A stretch of DNA of 64,000 nucleotides, taken from positions 1,102,716 to 1,166,715 of the forward strand of contig VXAI01000136.1 in NCBI GenBank assembly GCA_013399305.1. Reading direction: 5' to 3'. A program made the translations under genes and the position numbers. The notes under the pieces are model-generated. The model saw only the letters and a program-made list of their open reading frames with translations. It had not been told where the DNA came from and did not search any database. The DNA comes from Rostratula benghalensis (Eukaryota > Chordata > Aves > Charadriiformes > Rostratulidae). Shown piece after piece: positions 12,217 to 23,890 of this stretch; the first letter of the stretch is position 1, and each line of letters opens with the position of its first letter.

Positions 12217-12384
12217 AGAGCACTGGAAGGGGCTGCCCAGAGAGGTTGTGGAGTCTCCTTCTCTGGAGACATTCAAAATTCCTGTGTGACCTGCTCTGGG
12301 TGTTCCTGCTCTGGCAGGGGGATTGGACTGGATGAGCTTTCAAGGTCCCTTCCAATCCCTGAGATTCTGTGATTCTGTGGTTCT
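12214..12384 (+). mobile_element. CR1 LINE 3' end, young-looking subfamily
   Basis: The copy runs from AGAGCACTGGAAGGGGCTGC through CAGAGAGGTTGTGGAGTCTC, GGATTGGACTGGATGAGC and AGGTCCCTTCCAATCCC to the octamer tail GATTCTGTGATTCTGTGG. It shares its 3' end almost base for base with the copies at 39.2 kb (opposite strand) and 45.4 kb. Compared with the 39.2 kb copy it appears to lack about 20 bases after GACATTCAAAA. It is 5'-truncated and non-coding. Confidence 0.94.
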
Positions 12385-13562
12385 TATACACAGCCTGAAT
12401 CACACCTACAGCTGCCGTTCCCGGAGTCAAGAGGACACTACAAGGTCCTGGTTTGCCACTCCATTTTCTGCCAGAACTGTTAACTGAGAAAAATAAAGCA
12501 GAGGAGCTCGTGGTGTAACAATAAATGGACAGCAACTTTCCCTAGTGAGTGAGCAGGTAAGCAGGACTGAACGCTGAGTCTCACTGCCTGAATCATCCCA
12601 TTCCCTAGAAAACAGGATGAGAACACAACGTTGCTCCCAGAGACCAGCTCAGTGCATTATCTCCTCCAAAGCAAAGTCTTACTGGAGACCATGGAAAAGC
12701 TCTTCTATTGTAGAGCAATGTCTTACAGTCTTCTGGAAACAGTAACTCTAAAGAATATAGTATTAGGGTGAGTTAAGAAAAGAGATTTTGGGCAGATGGA
12801 AATGTGTCAGTGCTCATCTTCATTGGCAGTTCTTGTTTTCACTTATTTTACCATGAGTTCATTTCCAAGCAACTTGAAGTAGATAATGTGTTTATAAGCG
12901 TTGATCTGAGTGCTCCATCAGTGTTTGTTCCAGGCTATGAAGGCTCAGAGTTTCTGTTACAGTAGAGGGCTTTTTAATTGCATAAATGATGATATAGCAA
13001 CGGTTGGAAGATGATGCCAGATAAACTCAGGCTATAGATAAGGTCTATTAGGGGAGCAGATATCTGCTGGAACGATTTGCTCAAGAAATTATCAATTTTT
13101 CCCTTGTCATTTTTCAACCACACTTGGAGAATTTTGCAAAATGAAGCTGCAGGCTGTAGCTTAGCTGTGAAACATGGTTTTAAACCAATAATGCTGCATA
13201 TTCTTGGCTGGTGATTAAGCAGGATTTCAAGTTACAACCAGGAATATGTTGGGTTTGTTGTTTGGTTTTTGTTTAAATTTAGGAACAGATAAGCAAACAA
13301 GAGATGCAATAACTCAGGAAAGAGAGATTAAATTATTTCTTAACTGCATTTGTAATGTCATAATGTATAAGTAGTATTAGTAATAGTAATTGGGCTGGGA
13401 CCCTTAAGACTAAATGTTGGGGTTTTCCCTGGAAATGTCTAAACACAGTCAAGTCATTTCAATTTCCTCAGTGGCCAGTATAGACAACTGCTGTAGGAGT
13501 ATTGGTGATTGTTCAACTCATCCTGAATAACACTAATAAATCCCATCCTGATTACTGAAGAT
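12385..13562. other. Unique AT-rich DNA
   Basis: No gene or clear repeat seen. The part at 12890-13230 is rich in AT-core motifs (TTTTTAATTGCATAAATG, TAATGCTGCATATTC) and could hold regulatory elements, but this is a weak impression. Confidence 0.5.
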
Positions 13563-13580
13563 CACACACACACACACACA
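13563..13580. repeat. (CA)9 microsatellite
   Basis: Nine uninterrupted CA units. Confidence 0.97.
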
Positions 13581-16500
13581 ATAACCCTTGAGTATAATGG
13601 GATCTTCAATACATGGCTTAGATGTAGACACCCACATTACAAACACCAGCTTTAAGTGAGATGAATCTTACCCTAATCACATTGTTGAAGGCCTTCTGGG
13701 GATAATAACTTTACAAAGTACTCTGGACAGGAGGTTAAAACAGAGCCTTCCTTTTTGACCTTGAGATAACTGCCCCAAATACTAAAATTTCATTCAGTCT
13801 TAAATCTGAAACACCTTTCTAAGAGCAGGCAAATACATGAACCAAGATCACCAAATTTCTGCAACGTTGGATTCTGACTGAGCCTTGTACCTAAATCTCG
13901 TTGTGGTGCCTCTTAGGTTGAACTCATGCTCCTGTGGGACTCTGCTGATGTCCCTCAGGCTCCACGCAGAAGGGAAAGCTCATGTAGCATAGTTTTGCAG
14001 GCCTGGCATCAGAAATTGTTGCTGCTTCCTCTGTGCAATATAGTCCCTACGTTAATAGCCAAATAGTAATTGCCAGAATATTTTTTTTTAACTATTATTT
14101 GTGTGTGTGCGCGTCTGGAAAGGTCCCCAAGTCAATGTTATCCTTTCCAGATCTCTGCATCTCTTTATCCAGAGAGCTGTATCTCTGAGTTATTTAAAAA
14201 AGTAAATACAATATGGTCATTCCTTCAGAGCTGTCAATTCTGTTGAAGAGTGGGATGTAATTTTTGGGTATCCATGCAGTCTCTTTGCCACTGATCCTGC
14301 AATGAGAACAGATGGACCTGTCTGGTTCCTGCCTTTGTCCAGAGGGAAAAAAGAACAGCTTTCAGCCCACTTGGTTAAAAAAAAAAAAAACAACACACAC
14401 CAAAACCCAAAAAACCCTCCAAAAATAAGAAAGGGAGGCAGGAAATAAGTATTAAACCTAGTGGTTTTTTAAAAAGTAGGGTATGAGTAGAATGATGCAG
14501 GGAAGAAAGCAGCTGTGAATGCAGTGCCAGTGATGGTGATAAACCAGCAACCAAGCTGGAGCAGGAGGCAAGGGAGATGTTGGAAATAAAGCTGCAAAAG
14601 GGAGAAGGAGGAGGAATAACCACACTGTGAAAGGTAAAACGGAAGGAGGAGGGGAATTTAAGCTACTCTTGTAGGTGAACATATTAGGAGCTTCTTAATG
14701 ATGGTGCTTCTTGCCTAGAGAAAACAACTTAATTGCCCTTCTGGTGCTTTGGTGCCTGTTTCAGGCGAGTTGCCTGTTTTCTTCTAATTGCAAAGTGTCT
14801 TTAGTGTCGCTTTTGACCTACATGGGAGACCCCGTGTGCTCTGGGGGGACTGAGGACAAGCCCAAGGCCTGGCTAGCAGTATGGCATCTTGGCCAGGTAG
14901 TGGTGGAAAACAGCTTTTTGTGGCTTGAACTATTCCTGCTCTGGAGGCAGCCAGGGGGGTGTGATTTCTCAGGTGTATCCTATCTTCTTCATACATGTCA
15001 CAGTTGTCACCTTCACTTGGCAGCATGGAGCTGTGAGTTACATGATGGCCTCTGAACAGCAGGGGAGCAAGTTAAACATCGTTATTTTAGTGCAGAGAAC
15101 AGCCCTCAGAGCTGAAATCCAAGGAGAGTGTGCCTTGTGGCAATTTGGGGCTGATCCTGGGGCTGGGAACCTCCTGCTCTCCCCTACATCTTCATGTGTT
15201 GGCTGCAAAACCTGAAGATGGTTTAAAGAATAAAGAGGGAGGCTAAAGGAGCTGCATATTCAAGGCATGGGAAAGCAGCCTCATGCCAAGCCAGGCCTGA
15301 ACACGTGTCTGCTTTAGACATTTCTGGTTGAAATGATTGCCTTTGAGGGGGCTTCCTTTACCAGTTGGATTGTGGTTCTGCAGGCTGGTACCAGCTGGCC
15401 AGGTTTTCCAGATTTTCTTTGTGTCTGCCATGGTGTATCCTGGCTCCACAAGCTGGGCATTCAGAGAAACAACAATAAACCTAAGAGTCTGCACTCAGTG
15501 AGGGGATGATTTTAGACCTTCTCTCAGTTCTTGTGTCCTGACCTCACCTCTCTTCAATAAGTTCCTCTACTTCTGTGGCTCATGTCATGCCTTGCCCTGC
15601 AACACGGTATCAAGGTGCAAGACCTTTTGTAATTCTCTGCTTATGGTTTTATATCACCCACATGATATTCCCTGCAGGTTGAGGGTTTTGGGTTGTTTTT
15701 TCTAAGATTAGGGGAAGCAAAGTCACTGGCCTCGTTCTGAGTCAGAAGATCTAGTGTATAATCAGGTTTTTAGTTGGGGCTTAATCTTCTTGTCATGGCA
15801 CCCTTTTTAAGTCCCCAAATCATTTTTAGTGGAGATAAGGAAATTATTAGCAGTGTGCAGTCATGTGATGAGGTGAAATGAATGGGAGGTGAATGTGAGG
15901 GCAAAGGCTGTGGCTGGCACTGCCTCAGAACGTGTGTTTGAAATGGCACAGGCCCCCAGAGTCACTGCAGCTCACACACAGCATGTGCTGGGATGGATAA
16001 TACCTAATACACCGTTTGCCAGAGCCAGTTGGGTTTGTGTTTCTGATCGATGGGGACATCCCATCCATCTGCATTCTCCAGACATGCTTTTCACCCACAA
16101 CTCAGGTTCCTATACGAGCTCCAAGTGGATTAAGCAGATTTGTTTAATTCTTGTCAGCGATATCTGCTGTTCTTTAATTTTTCCCTGAGCCTACTGGCAC
16201 TGGGGGACTAAAAAAATTAAGAAATGCAGTCTCTGTGCATTTTCTGCCCCTACCTGAGGCCTGTCTCATCTCCACCCCTCCTGGATTTCAGTGACCCATC
16301 CTTGATGGAAGTGCAGTGGATTTAGGAAGACAATTGAGAGTAGAGAATGGTGTACCACTGAGATTTTCTTCCTTTTCTGGGCCACCATGAGCTGATGAGC
16401 AACAGCTTTTGATGGCAGCTGCTGCTGCATTTTGGGAGATGTATGGGCTGAATCCTACGCACGAATCTCAAGGTGCGTTGGGCTCCTCCTCGTGGCAAGA

Positions 16501-19102
16501 GCTCAGCTCCTATGTGTTGCTCATGTTGTTGGTTTAGATCCACAGACAAGGCTGAGGTTGGCTTTGTTTCTGGCAGCTCTGGGAAGGAAAGGCTGTTTTG
16601 GAAAGTCTGGGTGCCAGGCGTGGTGCTGCTGTGTGCAGGCAGCCTGGGCAGCATTTGCACAGGTGCTGGGTTACTCCTGCCTGTCTCACTCCCTCAGGCA
16701 GCAATCTGCACCTCCTCAACAAACTGGCCTTGTCCTGAGGAGTCTGTTTTAACTGGAGAGGAAAGCTACAGTGAGGAGAGACGGGTCCGAAGGGCTGGCT
16801 AGGGAAGGCAGTGGGTTGACTTTGTAATTTCAATGGCTAGAACCTGTTACAGGGGAATGACGCTGATAATTGTAGTATGGAGGGTCAATGGTTGAACTTT
16901 GCTAATTTAGGGGAGTGGAAGCAAGGAAGGAAAATGAAAATCGAGAAGAAATAGGACTTTAATTACAAATACTTCTGTTGCAGCAGCAGCAGCGAGAACT
17001 TAGTTACTGTCTGTGATCTCACTGGGCTTCAAGCTTTTCAAACTCAGAATAAAAACCAGGTCTTTGCTCCCAAGACCTTACAGTTTCAGTGTAGCAGAGG
17101 AATTAAAGCTGGATCCAGAGAAAGAGGGGTGAAGCAAGAACTGCTGGCAGTACTCCTGGTTTGCCCTCAGTATAAGCTATTAATATGTTGTGCATGCCAC
17201 AGGGATGGATAATGTGAAGAAAGGCTGTTAGAAAAGTCAGCAAGGTAGCTTCATGCATCTTTGCATCCTCCAGCCTACGCCAGAGCAACTCATGCATTTG
17301 GGGTGTGTGCAATGAAAATCTGAGAACGTGATCAGTAAGGGCTGGCAGAGGTCTGGGAGAAACTCTGCTTCCCAGAAAAAGGCAGCACGGGAGGAGCCGT
17401 GACTCAGGGGTACCTTGCTCAGTCAAGTTGGTCTCCTAGAATTTGGGCCATGCTCCGACCTCAATGCTGAAGCTCAGCCCTTAATGGCAAAGCTTCCCTA
17501 AGGACAGCGAGCTGTGCTTTGCCAAACGTAGTGGAGTGCTTCTAGCAGGACATCTCCACTCAGCATCTGCTCCTCGGTCTTAGCTGGGAAGCACAGGGAG
17601 ATCCTGGGTGAACCTTGCAGGGCTCTGAAGGGCTCGCTTCAGTGGTGTACGAAATAGCACTTTCTGCTGGAAGATGTTTGTTATGTCTCAGGAGGAAAAA
17701 GAAAAATAAAAAAGCCCCAGTACCTCTCTCAATTCAGCTGCAGATGGGTTTTCCAGAAGGATCCTCGTCTAGTCTGTTAACGCATTGGAGGTTTTCATTG
17801 ACACCATGTGTGGAGGGAAAAATGAGTTAGCAGCTCTGAAGGGCATGTTGAAGAGGTCTCAGAAGAAACAGTGGTGTTTCCACATATCATAAGCTGAGCT
17901 GGAAGTTGGCTGGATCTTCTGGTGAAGATGAAGTGAACTAAGAACTTGCTGCAGAGGCCTGGGGTGGCATAAATGCCAAAAACGTGTTTCTGGCACAGCC
18001 ATAAGACACTCTGCCTGTCAAAATCTTTCAGTGCTGTGTGCCTTGGCTTTGTGGTCTGACTGCCACAGGGGGGAGAAGAGGTTGGAAATCAGAGTTATCA
18101 GCGTGCAACACATTTAGAAATGCCAATGTGGCAACACCACTGCTCATGGGTGTATTTAAATCTCTGGCTAGAAAATTGCTGGTTGTGGAGGAATGAATAA
18201 AGAGAGCTTGTTCTGGAGACAACAGTTGAAAAACAGTAGAAGGGAGATGGATAAAGTGGCTTTTGGATTTCTACCATTTCTTGTAGTAGTTAGATATTGA
18301 AAAAAACAACCAACTCCCTCAAAAAAAAAGCCCAAAAGTCTTCTAAGGCACATATAGCTTTTATGCCACGCTTCTGACTTTGCCAACTGCAAAGGTACCA
18401 GGAGAACCCTCTTGGTCTGTCTACACACGGCTTTGGCGTGGAAGTGTGGCTGTTTGGTGTGCCACCATCGGTTTCACAAATGCCTTGGTTGGTGTTGAGC
18501 AACGTGGCTGGATAACACACGCATTGTAGAAAAGAAATACATGTTTTGGGGGTTTTGCCTCCAATCTGTGTCACAGGTAGGAGCATGGGCACCCCTGTAA
18601 AACTCACAGAGCTGCAGGACACAGACTCAGCCCCTTCCACCCCAGGTGGGAGAAGTGTTTGCAGGCTGTCTTCTTGCCTTACTCACTTCTTTGTGACCTC
18701 CAGCTGTTCACATGGCTGTGTTCCCCTTACTTCTCGGGACCTCTGCTGGCTGTGGTGTGGGTGAAGGAGATGCGATGGCTGAACCAAAGCAGGGGACGGT
18801 CCCTCCGAGCAGTGCCACAGCCCTTGTGCTTCCTGTGCTTCCAGCCCCATCTGCCCTCTGCAGGCTTCTGGTGCAAGCCCTGGTACTGCTTCCTCACCAG
18901 CTTCTTCTGTGTGACAGGATGGTTAATGTAATGACTTTGTTGCCATGGCATGAAGAGCTGGATGGGTGCTTGTGTGAGGATTTGCTAGCTGTTTCCACCA
19001 CAGGAGATAGAAGCCTCCCATCCAAGGAATATTTTACCCAGAATTTCTATTTCCTGCTTAAAATTGCCAATGCTTTTTCAAATGAGTTGTTTTCTATAAA
19101 TC
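13581..19102. other. Unique non-coding DNA
   Basis: Single-copy sequence without recognisable exons. Minor features are a TGTGTGTGTGCGCG alternating purine-pyrimidine run near 14100-14113, an A run near 14377-14390, and a short (GCA)5-type run near 16979-16993. Frames of up to 148 codons (18712-19158) overlap others on both strands and run into the poly-T tract, so I do not treat them as genes. Confidence 0.5.
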
Positions 19103-19125
19103 TTTTTTTTTTTTTTTTTTTTTTT
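19103..19125. repeat. Poly-T tract (23)
   Basis: An uninterrupted run of 23 T. No identifiable retroposon body adjoins it on either side. Confidence 0.95.
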
Positions 19126-20501
19126 CTCCCCCTGGATAGAAAGTGTTCTTGGGCATGAGTTATTTTCTTTGGGGAAGGATGTTTCCTTGTTGTTTTGGAT
19201 GGCATAAATCCTTTGACATATGGAGCACCCAAATTCAATGGAAGGTAGAAAATTGTTAGCAAAAAGAGGGTGATGATCCAAATTTGCTAGACTACCTGGG
19301 GAACAGTAGTGTGTAAAAAACATGGTTCCTGGAGAGAGGGAGAGGAGAGCATGTACTGGAGCACGTACCTCTCACCGTTGTGAACTGAGTGATTTCTAGG
19401 CAGGTAGAGGCTGGCAACAATTGACTGTAATTGGCCTGTTGGGATTTTAATAAAACCTTTAAAGCAATTAAAATGCTTTTATTGAAAACAGGTTTGGGCA
19501 TCTTCTCTAAGGAGGTAACTGCTGGTTTAAATGCTAATTCTGGCTTTGTGGAAGGTCTCTGTGCAGCAGGCGCTCTCGGTGTGCTCTGCTCTGCAGCCGG
19601 GGCTGGATCCCAGGGCAGAGGGGAGACCTGGTGCTGTCAGCCCCGTGCCTGGGTGATAGCAGCTCTGTGGAACACACGGTTCCTCTCTGGTTCCTCCTTC
19701 TCCGTGCCCATGGCCGTGGCCATGGAACTCGGATAGCTCAGGAACGATTCATAAACCGCTCCCGGAGACTCCTGTGGGTAACGACAGCGGGGAGAGATGC
19801 AAGGGATCTGGGGATAGGCTGTGTCGTGTGAGGGAGGACTATTTATAGCCAGGAAAGCTGGAAAGGTAGGTATTGAAAATAAGCAGGTTGTATAAAGATC
19901 AGTCAAATATTTTCGTTTTCCTCTGCATTATAAACCAGCCTTGGTTAAAATAGAAAAGCGCAGGCTTTAAAATACACCTGCATTCGGCTGGTGTTGCCTG
20001 TATCTTACTGTTTGGGATTTTCCTACAAAAAATCAGTTTCATGGCTGTTGTTGCCAGCACCAGTTCAGGAATTAAAAGTTGCAAAGCCGTTTCCAAATGC
20101 ATTTTTTTTTTGTGTGTGCTCCCAAGTAGAACAGAAATGTATATACCTTTCAACCTATAGTGTCTCTATTTTACCATCTTTAGGCATACACACTTTAAAA
20201 GAAATTTCAACACATTTGCTTTTAGAATTTTGAATTACAGTTGAGCTGACTATCTTTTAACAAAATGTATTTGTGATGCTGACTTCCAGTTTTAGTACAG
20301 ATCCCAAGATACTTGCAGTGTTTCTTGCAGTCCAAACCACAAGGGCCCTTTTGTGATAATTATAGCAGCTTTTTACATATATGCTAATCTTCTTTATTTA
20401 TTCTTTTTACCTTTGGAAGGTTTACATTTCCAAGCAGTCACGGAGAGCTTTCCAAGACATAAAACTGGGAAATTAATACATCCAGCTCACTCAAACATGC
20501 T
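19126..20501. other. Unique DNA with a small GC-richer patch
   Basis: The part at about 19560-19810 is more GC-rich than its surroundings and has several CpGs. It includes the perfect inverted repeat CCATGGCC-GT-GGCCATGG at 19708-19725. It does not reach the density of a clear CpG island. No exon could be supported. Confidence 0.5.
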
Positions 20502-20602
20502 TTTTTTAAAAAAAAGAAAAAAAGAACACCCCTCCCCCCCCAAAAAAAACCCCAAACAACAAACCCAAGCCAAACAAAAAAAACCCACAAACCCCCACAC
20601 AA
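20502..20602. repeat. A/C-rich low-complexity tract
   Basis: About 100 bases made almost entirely of A and C runs on the plus strand, including C and A homopolymers of up to about 8. The strand asymmetry is marked: very few G or T after 20533. Confidence 0.9.
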
Positions 20603-23600
20603 TTTTGATTAAAAATAATAATCTAATTTCTTCTGGGGACTAAATTCTGATTTTATCTGCTATTTTACCTTTCAAGAAGAGCAAAAATGCAGAAGTTTTC
20701 TGAAATATAACAGGTTCACGGTCTGAGGAAAAAAAAATGATGTGGGTGAGATTATGAGGGCAGAAGGAGCAATAGCTGATGTAGTTAAGTGGGAAAAGTG
20801 ACAAGTGTGTTCAGTAGGTATTGTGTGAGGCAATATCCCATCTCCTTGTGTGATATTACAGCAGCACCTGGGAAGTGTCCTGCTGAATGAGGCCACCGAG
20901 CTGAGCATCGGGCTGCAGGTTGTAGAGCCACAGGGTAATATTGGAGCCTTCCCTCATGCTCTCAGAAAGCTCTGCCTTCATTTGGACATCAGGAGCGACT
21001 TTATAGCTCTCTGACTCCCTTGGCAAGCTCACGACAAAGATACTGGGATGAAGGAGATTTTAATTTCTTTCTGTGAAAAGCAGCAGCCAGCAATGTAAGA
21101 ATCCAGGGTTCTGTCCTCTTTTATCTGAGGCAGGAACATAATGTGATCTTTTCCTTAAATGAATAAAGTCTTTCTGAAAGCTAATTAGAAGCTGTCCATA
21201 CCGGACTCGGAACAGGACTGCAGTGCAGTACTGGGCTGGCACTGGTTTTGAGTGATGACCTCAGGTGTCAGCAGCAGCTGAGAATGGAGCTCTACAGGGG
21301 CCATGAAGGAGGCTGAGAAGGTAGCAAAAGGGCTGAAATACTCAGCAAATTCACCTGAACTGAGGTCTGTGCTTCTGTAGGCAGGCAGTTCCCAAGAGCA
21401 AGCAGTGCAGAGAGAGCCTGGGCACATCTGCACATCACTACCGGGTACAGGGATGCTGCTGGTTTGCTCCCACGGCTGCTATTTGAAGGCTGTTCAAGGC
21501 TTTTGCTATTTTAGTGGCTCAAAACCTTTCAATTCCATATCTATATTTATTCACAGTCTGTGTGTATATTCATTTCTGTCTTTTGCCAATGCTGGTTTTC
21601 AGTTCAAACAGCTCTTCTGCTCCCCCCCATTCCTCACTTTCCCAGCATAATTAAAGGGAGCAGTCATCTTTTATCTTAACGGCTTGCTGAAAAGATAATA
21701 TTTGTGGATCTAAGAGGAAAAGAACCAAATCCAACCTTGTGAGTTTCTTTGGACCTCTCTGCAATTTCTGCCACCTTGTTCTACGATACAGGACCCAAAG
21801 GTTCACTCAGACACTTACTGTCTTGTGATTTGTTGACACCAGTGTTTTTAAGTCCTCAGTCAAGACCAGGCTTCTAATTTTCCTAGGCACTGCATAACCA
21901 CAGAGCACAAGGACTCTCCTCCCACCTGCCCAGTTTATGATTATTACAAATCAGAGAGACAACAGAACTTTGGGGCATGAGAGACCATGCTAATGGATGC
22001 ACTTGCTCCTCTTATAGGTTTCTTGAAAATAGCTAGTTAAATTTAAACTTGGCTTCTTTTTTTTTTTTTTTCCCATATGATTTATTATAAGGAAAAGTAA
22101 CATAGGCACGAAGAATGCCTAAAAATATACAGATTGCTTTTTTTTTTTTTTTCTTACTTTATGCCTTAGGATATTGGAAATGTCAAAGCTAATCTTTGCT
22201 CTTCTGGAGGAGGCTCTGGCATGTGGTGGAGCCCAAACACCGGATACTCCATCCAGCTCTGTTATCCGAGCACGGGAAAGCAGAGCCAGGGGCACTGGAG
22301 AGTCCCTCAGCCTCACTGGCACCCGACCTGTGTCTCCAGTAAAGCCTACTGGTCTTGGTTCACCCAAGACCAAAAGCAGACTAGGATGTATGATACCTAC
22401 CAGTCCCTTGAGGTGGTGTCAGTGGGTGCCTCTGATTAGCAGCACCCTGTGAATTCCTTATGAATCCCCATGAATTTCCCCATGGTTTTCCCCAAGAATT
22501 CCCATAATTGCCATTATGAACACCTCCAAACTGTTTGAAGATGCTCCAGGCATAATTCTGGTGATGTTTGGGTCTTTTCTTAATCAATACCTTTTAACAT
22601 CGCCTCTTTAGACACTTCTAGCTATGGTTCCAACTCTTTCTTATTACTTAGAACAGATTAGTATTTCCTCTGAGAGATAACCTGAGTGGGACAAATTCAC
22701 TTTTTCTTCAATTTAACTTCCCCTCTGAAGGATTCAGTGCACGGTGCTGTTCAGTAAAGCCAAGCCCCCTCTTTAGGAAGGCATCAGTCAAAGAGATTAT
22801 CTTTGTGCAGATGTCAGATTTATAGTCTTCCTCTGCCATAAAGTGCAGAATTCATCCTGGCCATGGGCTAAGGTGTGACTGGGATTCACTGGTGATTCAT
22901 GGCCAGAGAAATCCACGTTTGTAACTGCGCTTTGCTGTATGTTCGTGACAGGGCTGGGCACTGATTTTACAGCATTAATTTCAGACAGGGTGGAAATGCA
23001 TTAATTACAGCCACCTCCTTCATTTCTTCTCGTTCTTGTCACAAGGTAGCTGCAGAGGTGGGGTAAAATGCATAAGCCATTTGGCAGGAGTGCTGAAGAC
23101 TCCCATCAAAGATTTAACAAAAAACGCGACAAGCGATGAGAGCAGCACACAAAGGGGAAGCATCTCATGCTGCCACGTTCAGCTTTTGTTTTTAAAGCTG
23201 TGCAGGTAAATGGTGACAAAGAGATCAGATAAGAATGACTGTGATTGACTAGCCCCTTTGTGTTAAGTTTTGGGCCAGTGATTTGGTGGAGAAAGAGGAG
23301 GAAGAAATCCCAAGTAACTAATAGTAACTAATAGGCATCCAGGATATTTTAATATTCTTTTTTTTTTTTTTAAATAGCTTCTAAAATTTCATTAAAATCC
23401 AGTGGATTATTATCTTGTGTTATTAACAAGCTTCGCTAGACGTCATGTGGAGTTTAGGAACATTAAAAAGCCACTGTAGCGAGGTAGAGCTGAGAAAAAC
23501 ATACAAAAAAATAACCTTTTCTCTCCTCTGGAGCTGAATTTTATTAAACCATCTTGGAAGGTAATTTTTCCACTTTGGAAGGAAATGAACTTTGGGAGGA

Positions 23601-23734
23601 AAGCTGTGTGAAGCCCCTGATTATTTTACCTTTTTATAGCACTTTCTTGAACTCCTCCTAATCTTTTAATGTTCTGAACACTGGGATTACCTGTGTCCTA
23701 GAGAATACAGTCTCCCGACACTCGGTATAACCTC
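20603..23734. other. Unique non-coding DNA with poly-T runs
   Basis: No gene supported. Contains poly-T runs near 22058-22071, 22138-22152 and 23358-23371, and two tandem AGTAACTAAT units near 23313-23333. Around 22451-22515 there is a degenerate array of about 10-base GAATTCCCCA-like units. Confidence 0.5.
22451..22515. repeat. Degenerate GAATTCCC-type tandem array
   Basis: Loosely repeated units GAATTCCTTAT, GAATCCCCAT, GAATTTCCCCAT, GGTTTTCCCCAA and GAATTCCCAT follow one another. Unit length drifts between 10 and 12 bases. It looks like an old minisatellite. Confidence 0.6.
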
Positions 23735-23742
23735 AAAATGCA

Positions 23743-23890
23743 GGACTGATTGGGACCTCAGCTGCTCATCTACTCCACCCCTAAACCAGAAACCAGAGCA
23801 CATCAACATTTCTGTGTCATTTCTAAAAGGCATTTGATGAACCTCTCCTTAAAAATCCAAAATCACGTTGAGTGAATAACGCCTTAGATC
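23743..23890 (-). mobile_element. Ancient CR1/L3-like LINE remnant
   Basis: The order GGGACCTCAGCTGCTCATCT, ACTCCACCCCT, CATTTCTAAAAGGCATTTG, then ATGAACCTCTCCTTAAAAAT resembles the reverse complement of the old amniote CR1/L3 3' region. In that region 'GGGACCTC..GGTCATCTAGTCCA' is followed by 'GTTTGTCTAACCTGTTCTTAAAAA'. It is highly diverged, and assignment is from remembered consensus shape only. Confidence 0.6.

Noticed and set aside
14098..14115. Alternating GT/GC run with Z-DNA potential
   Set aside because: It is only about 16 bases and common in vertebrate DNA.
19708..19725. Perfect palindrome CCATGGCC-GT-GGCCATGG
   Set aside because: A short inverted repeat of this size is expected by chance in 64 kb and nothing around it suggests function.
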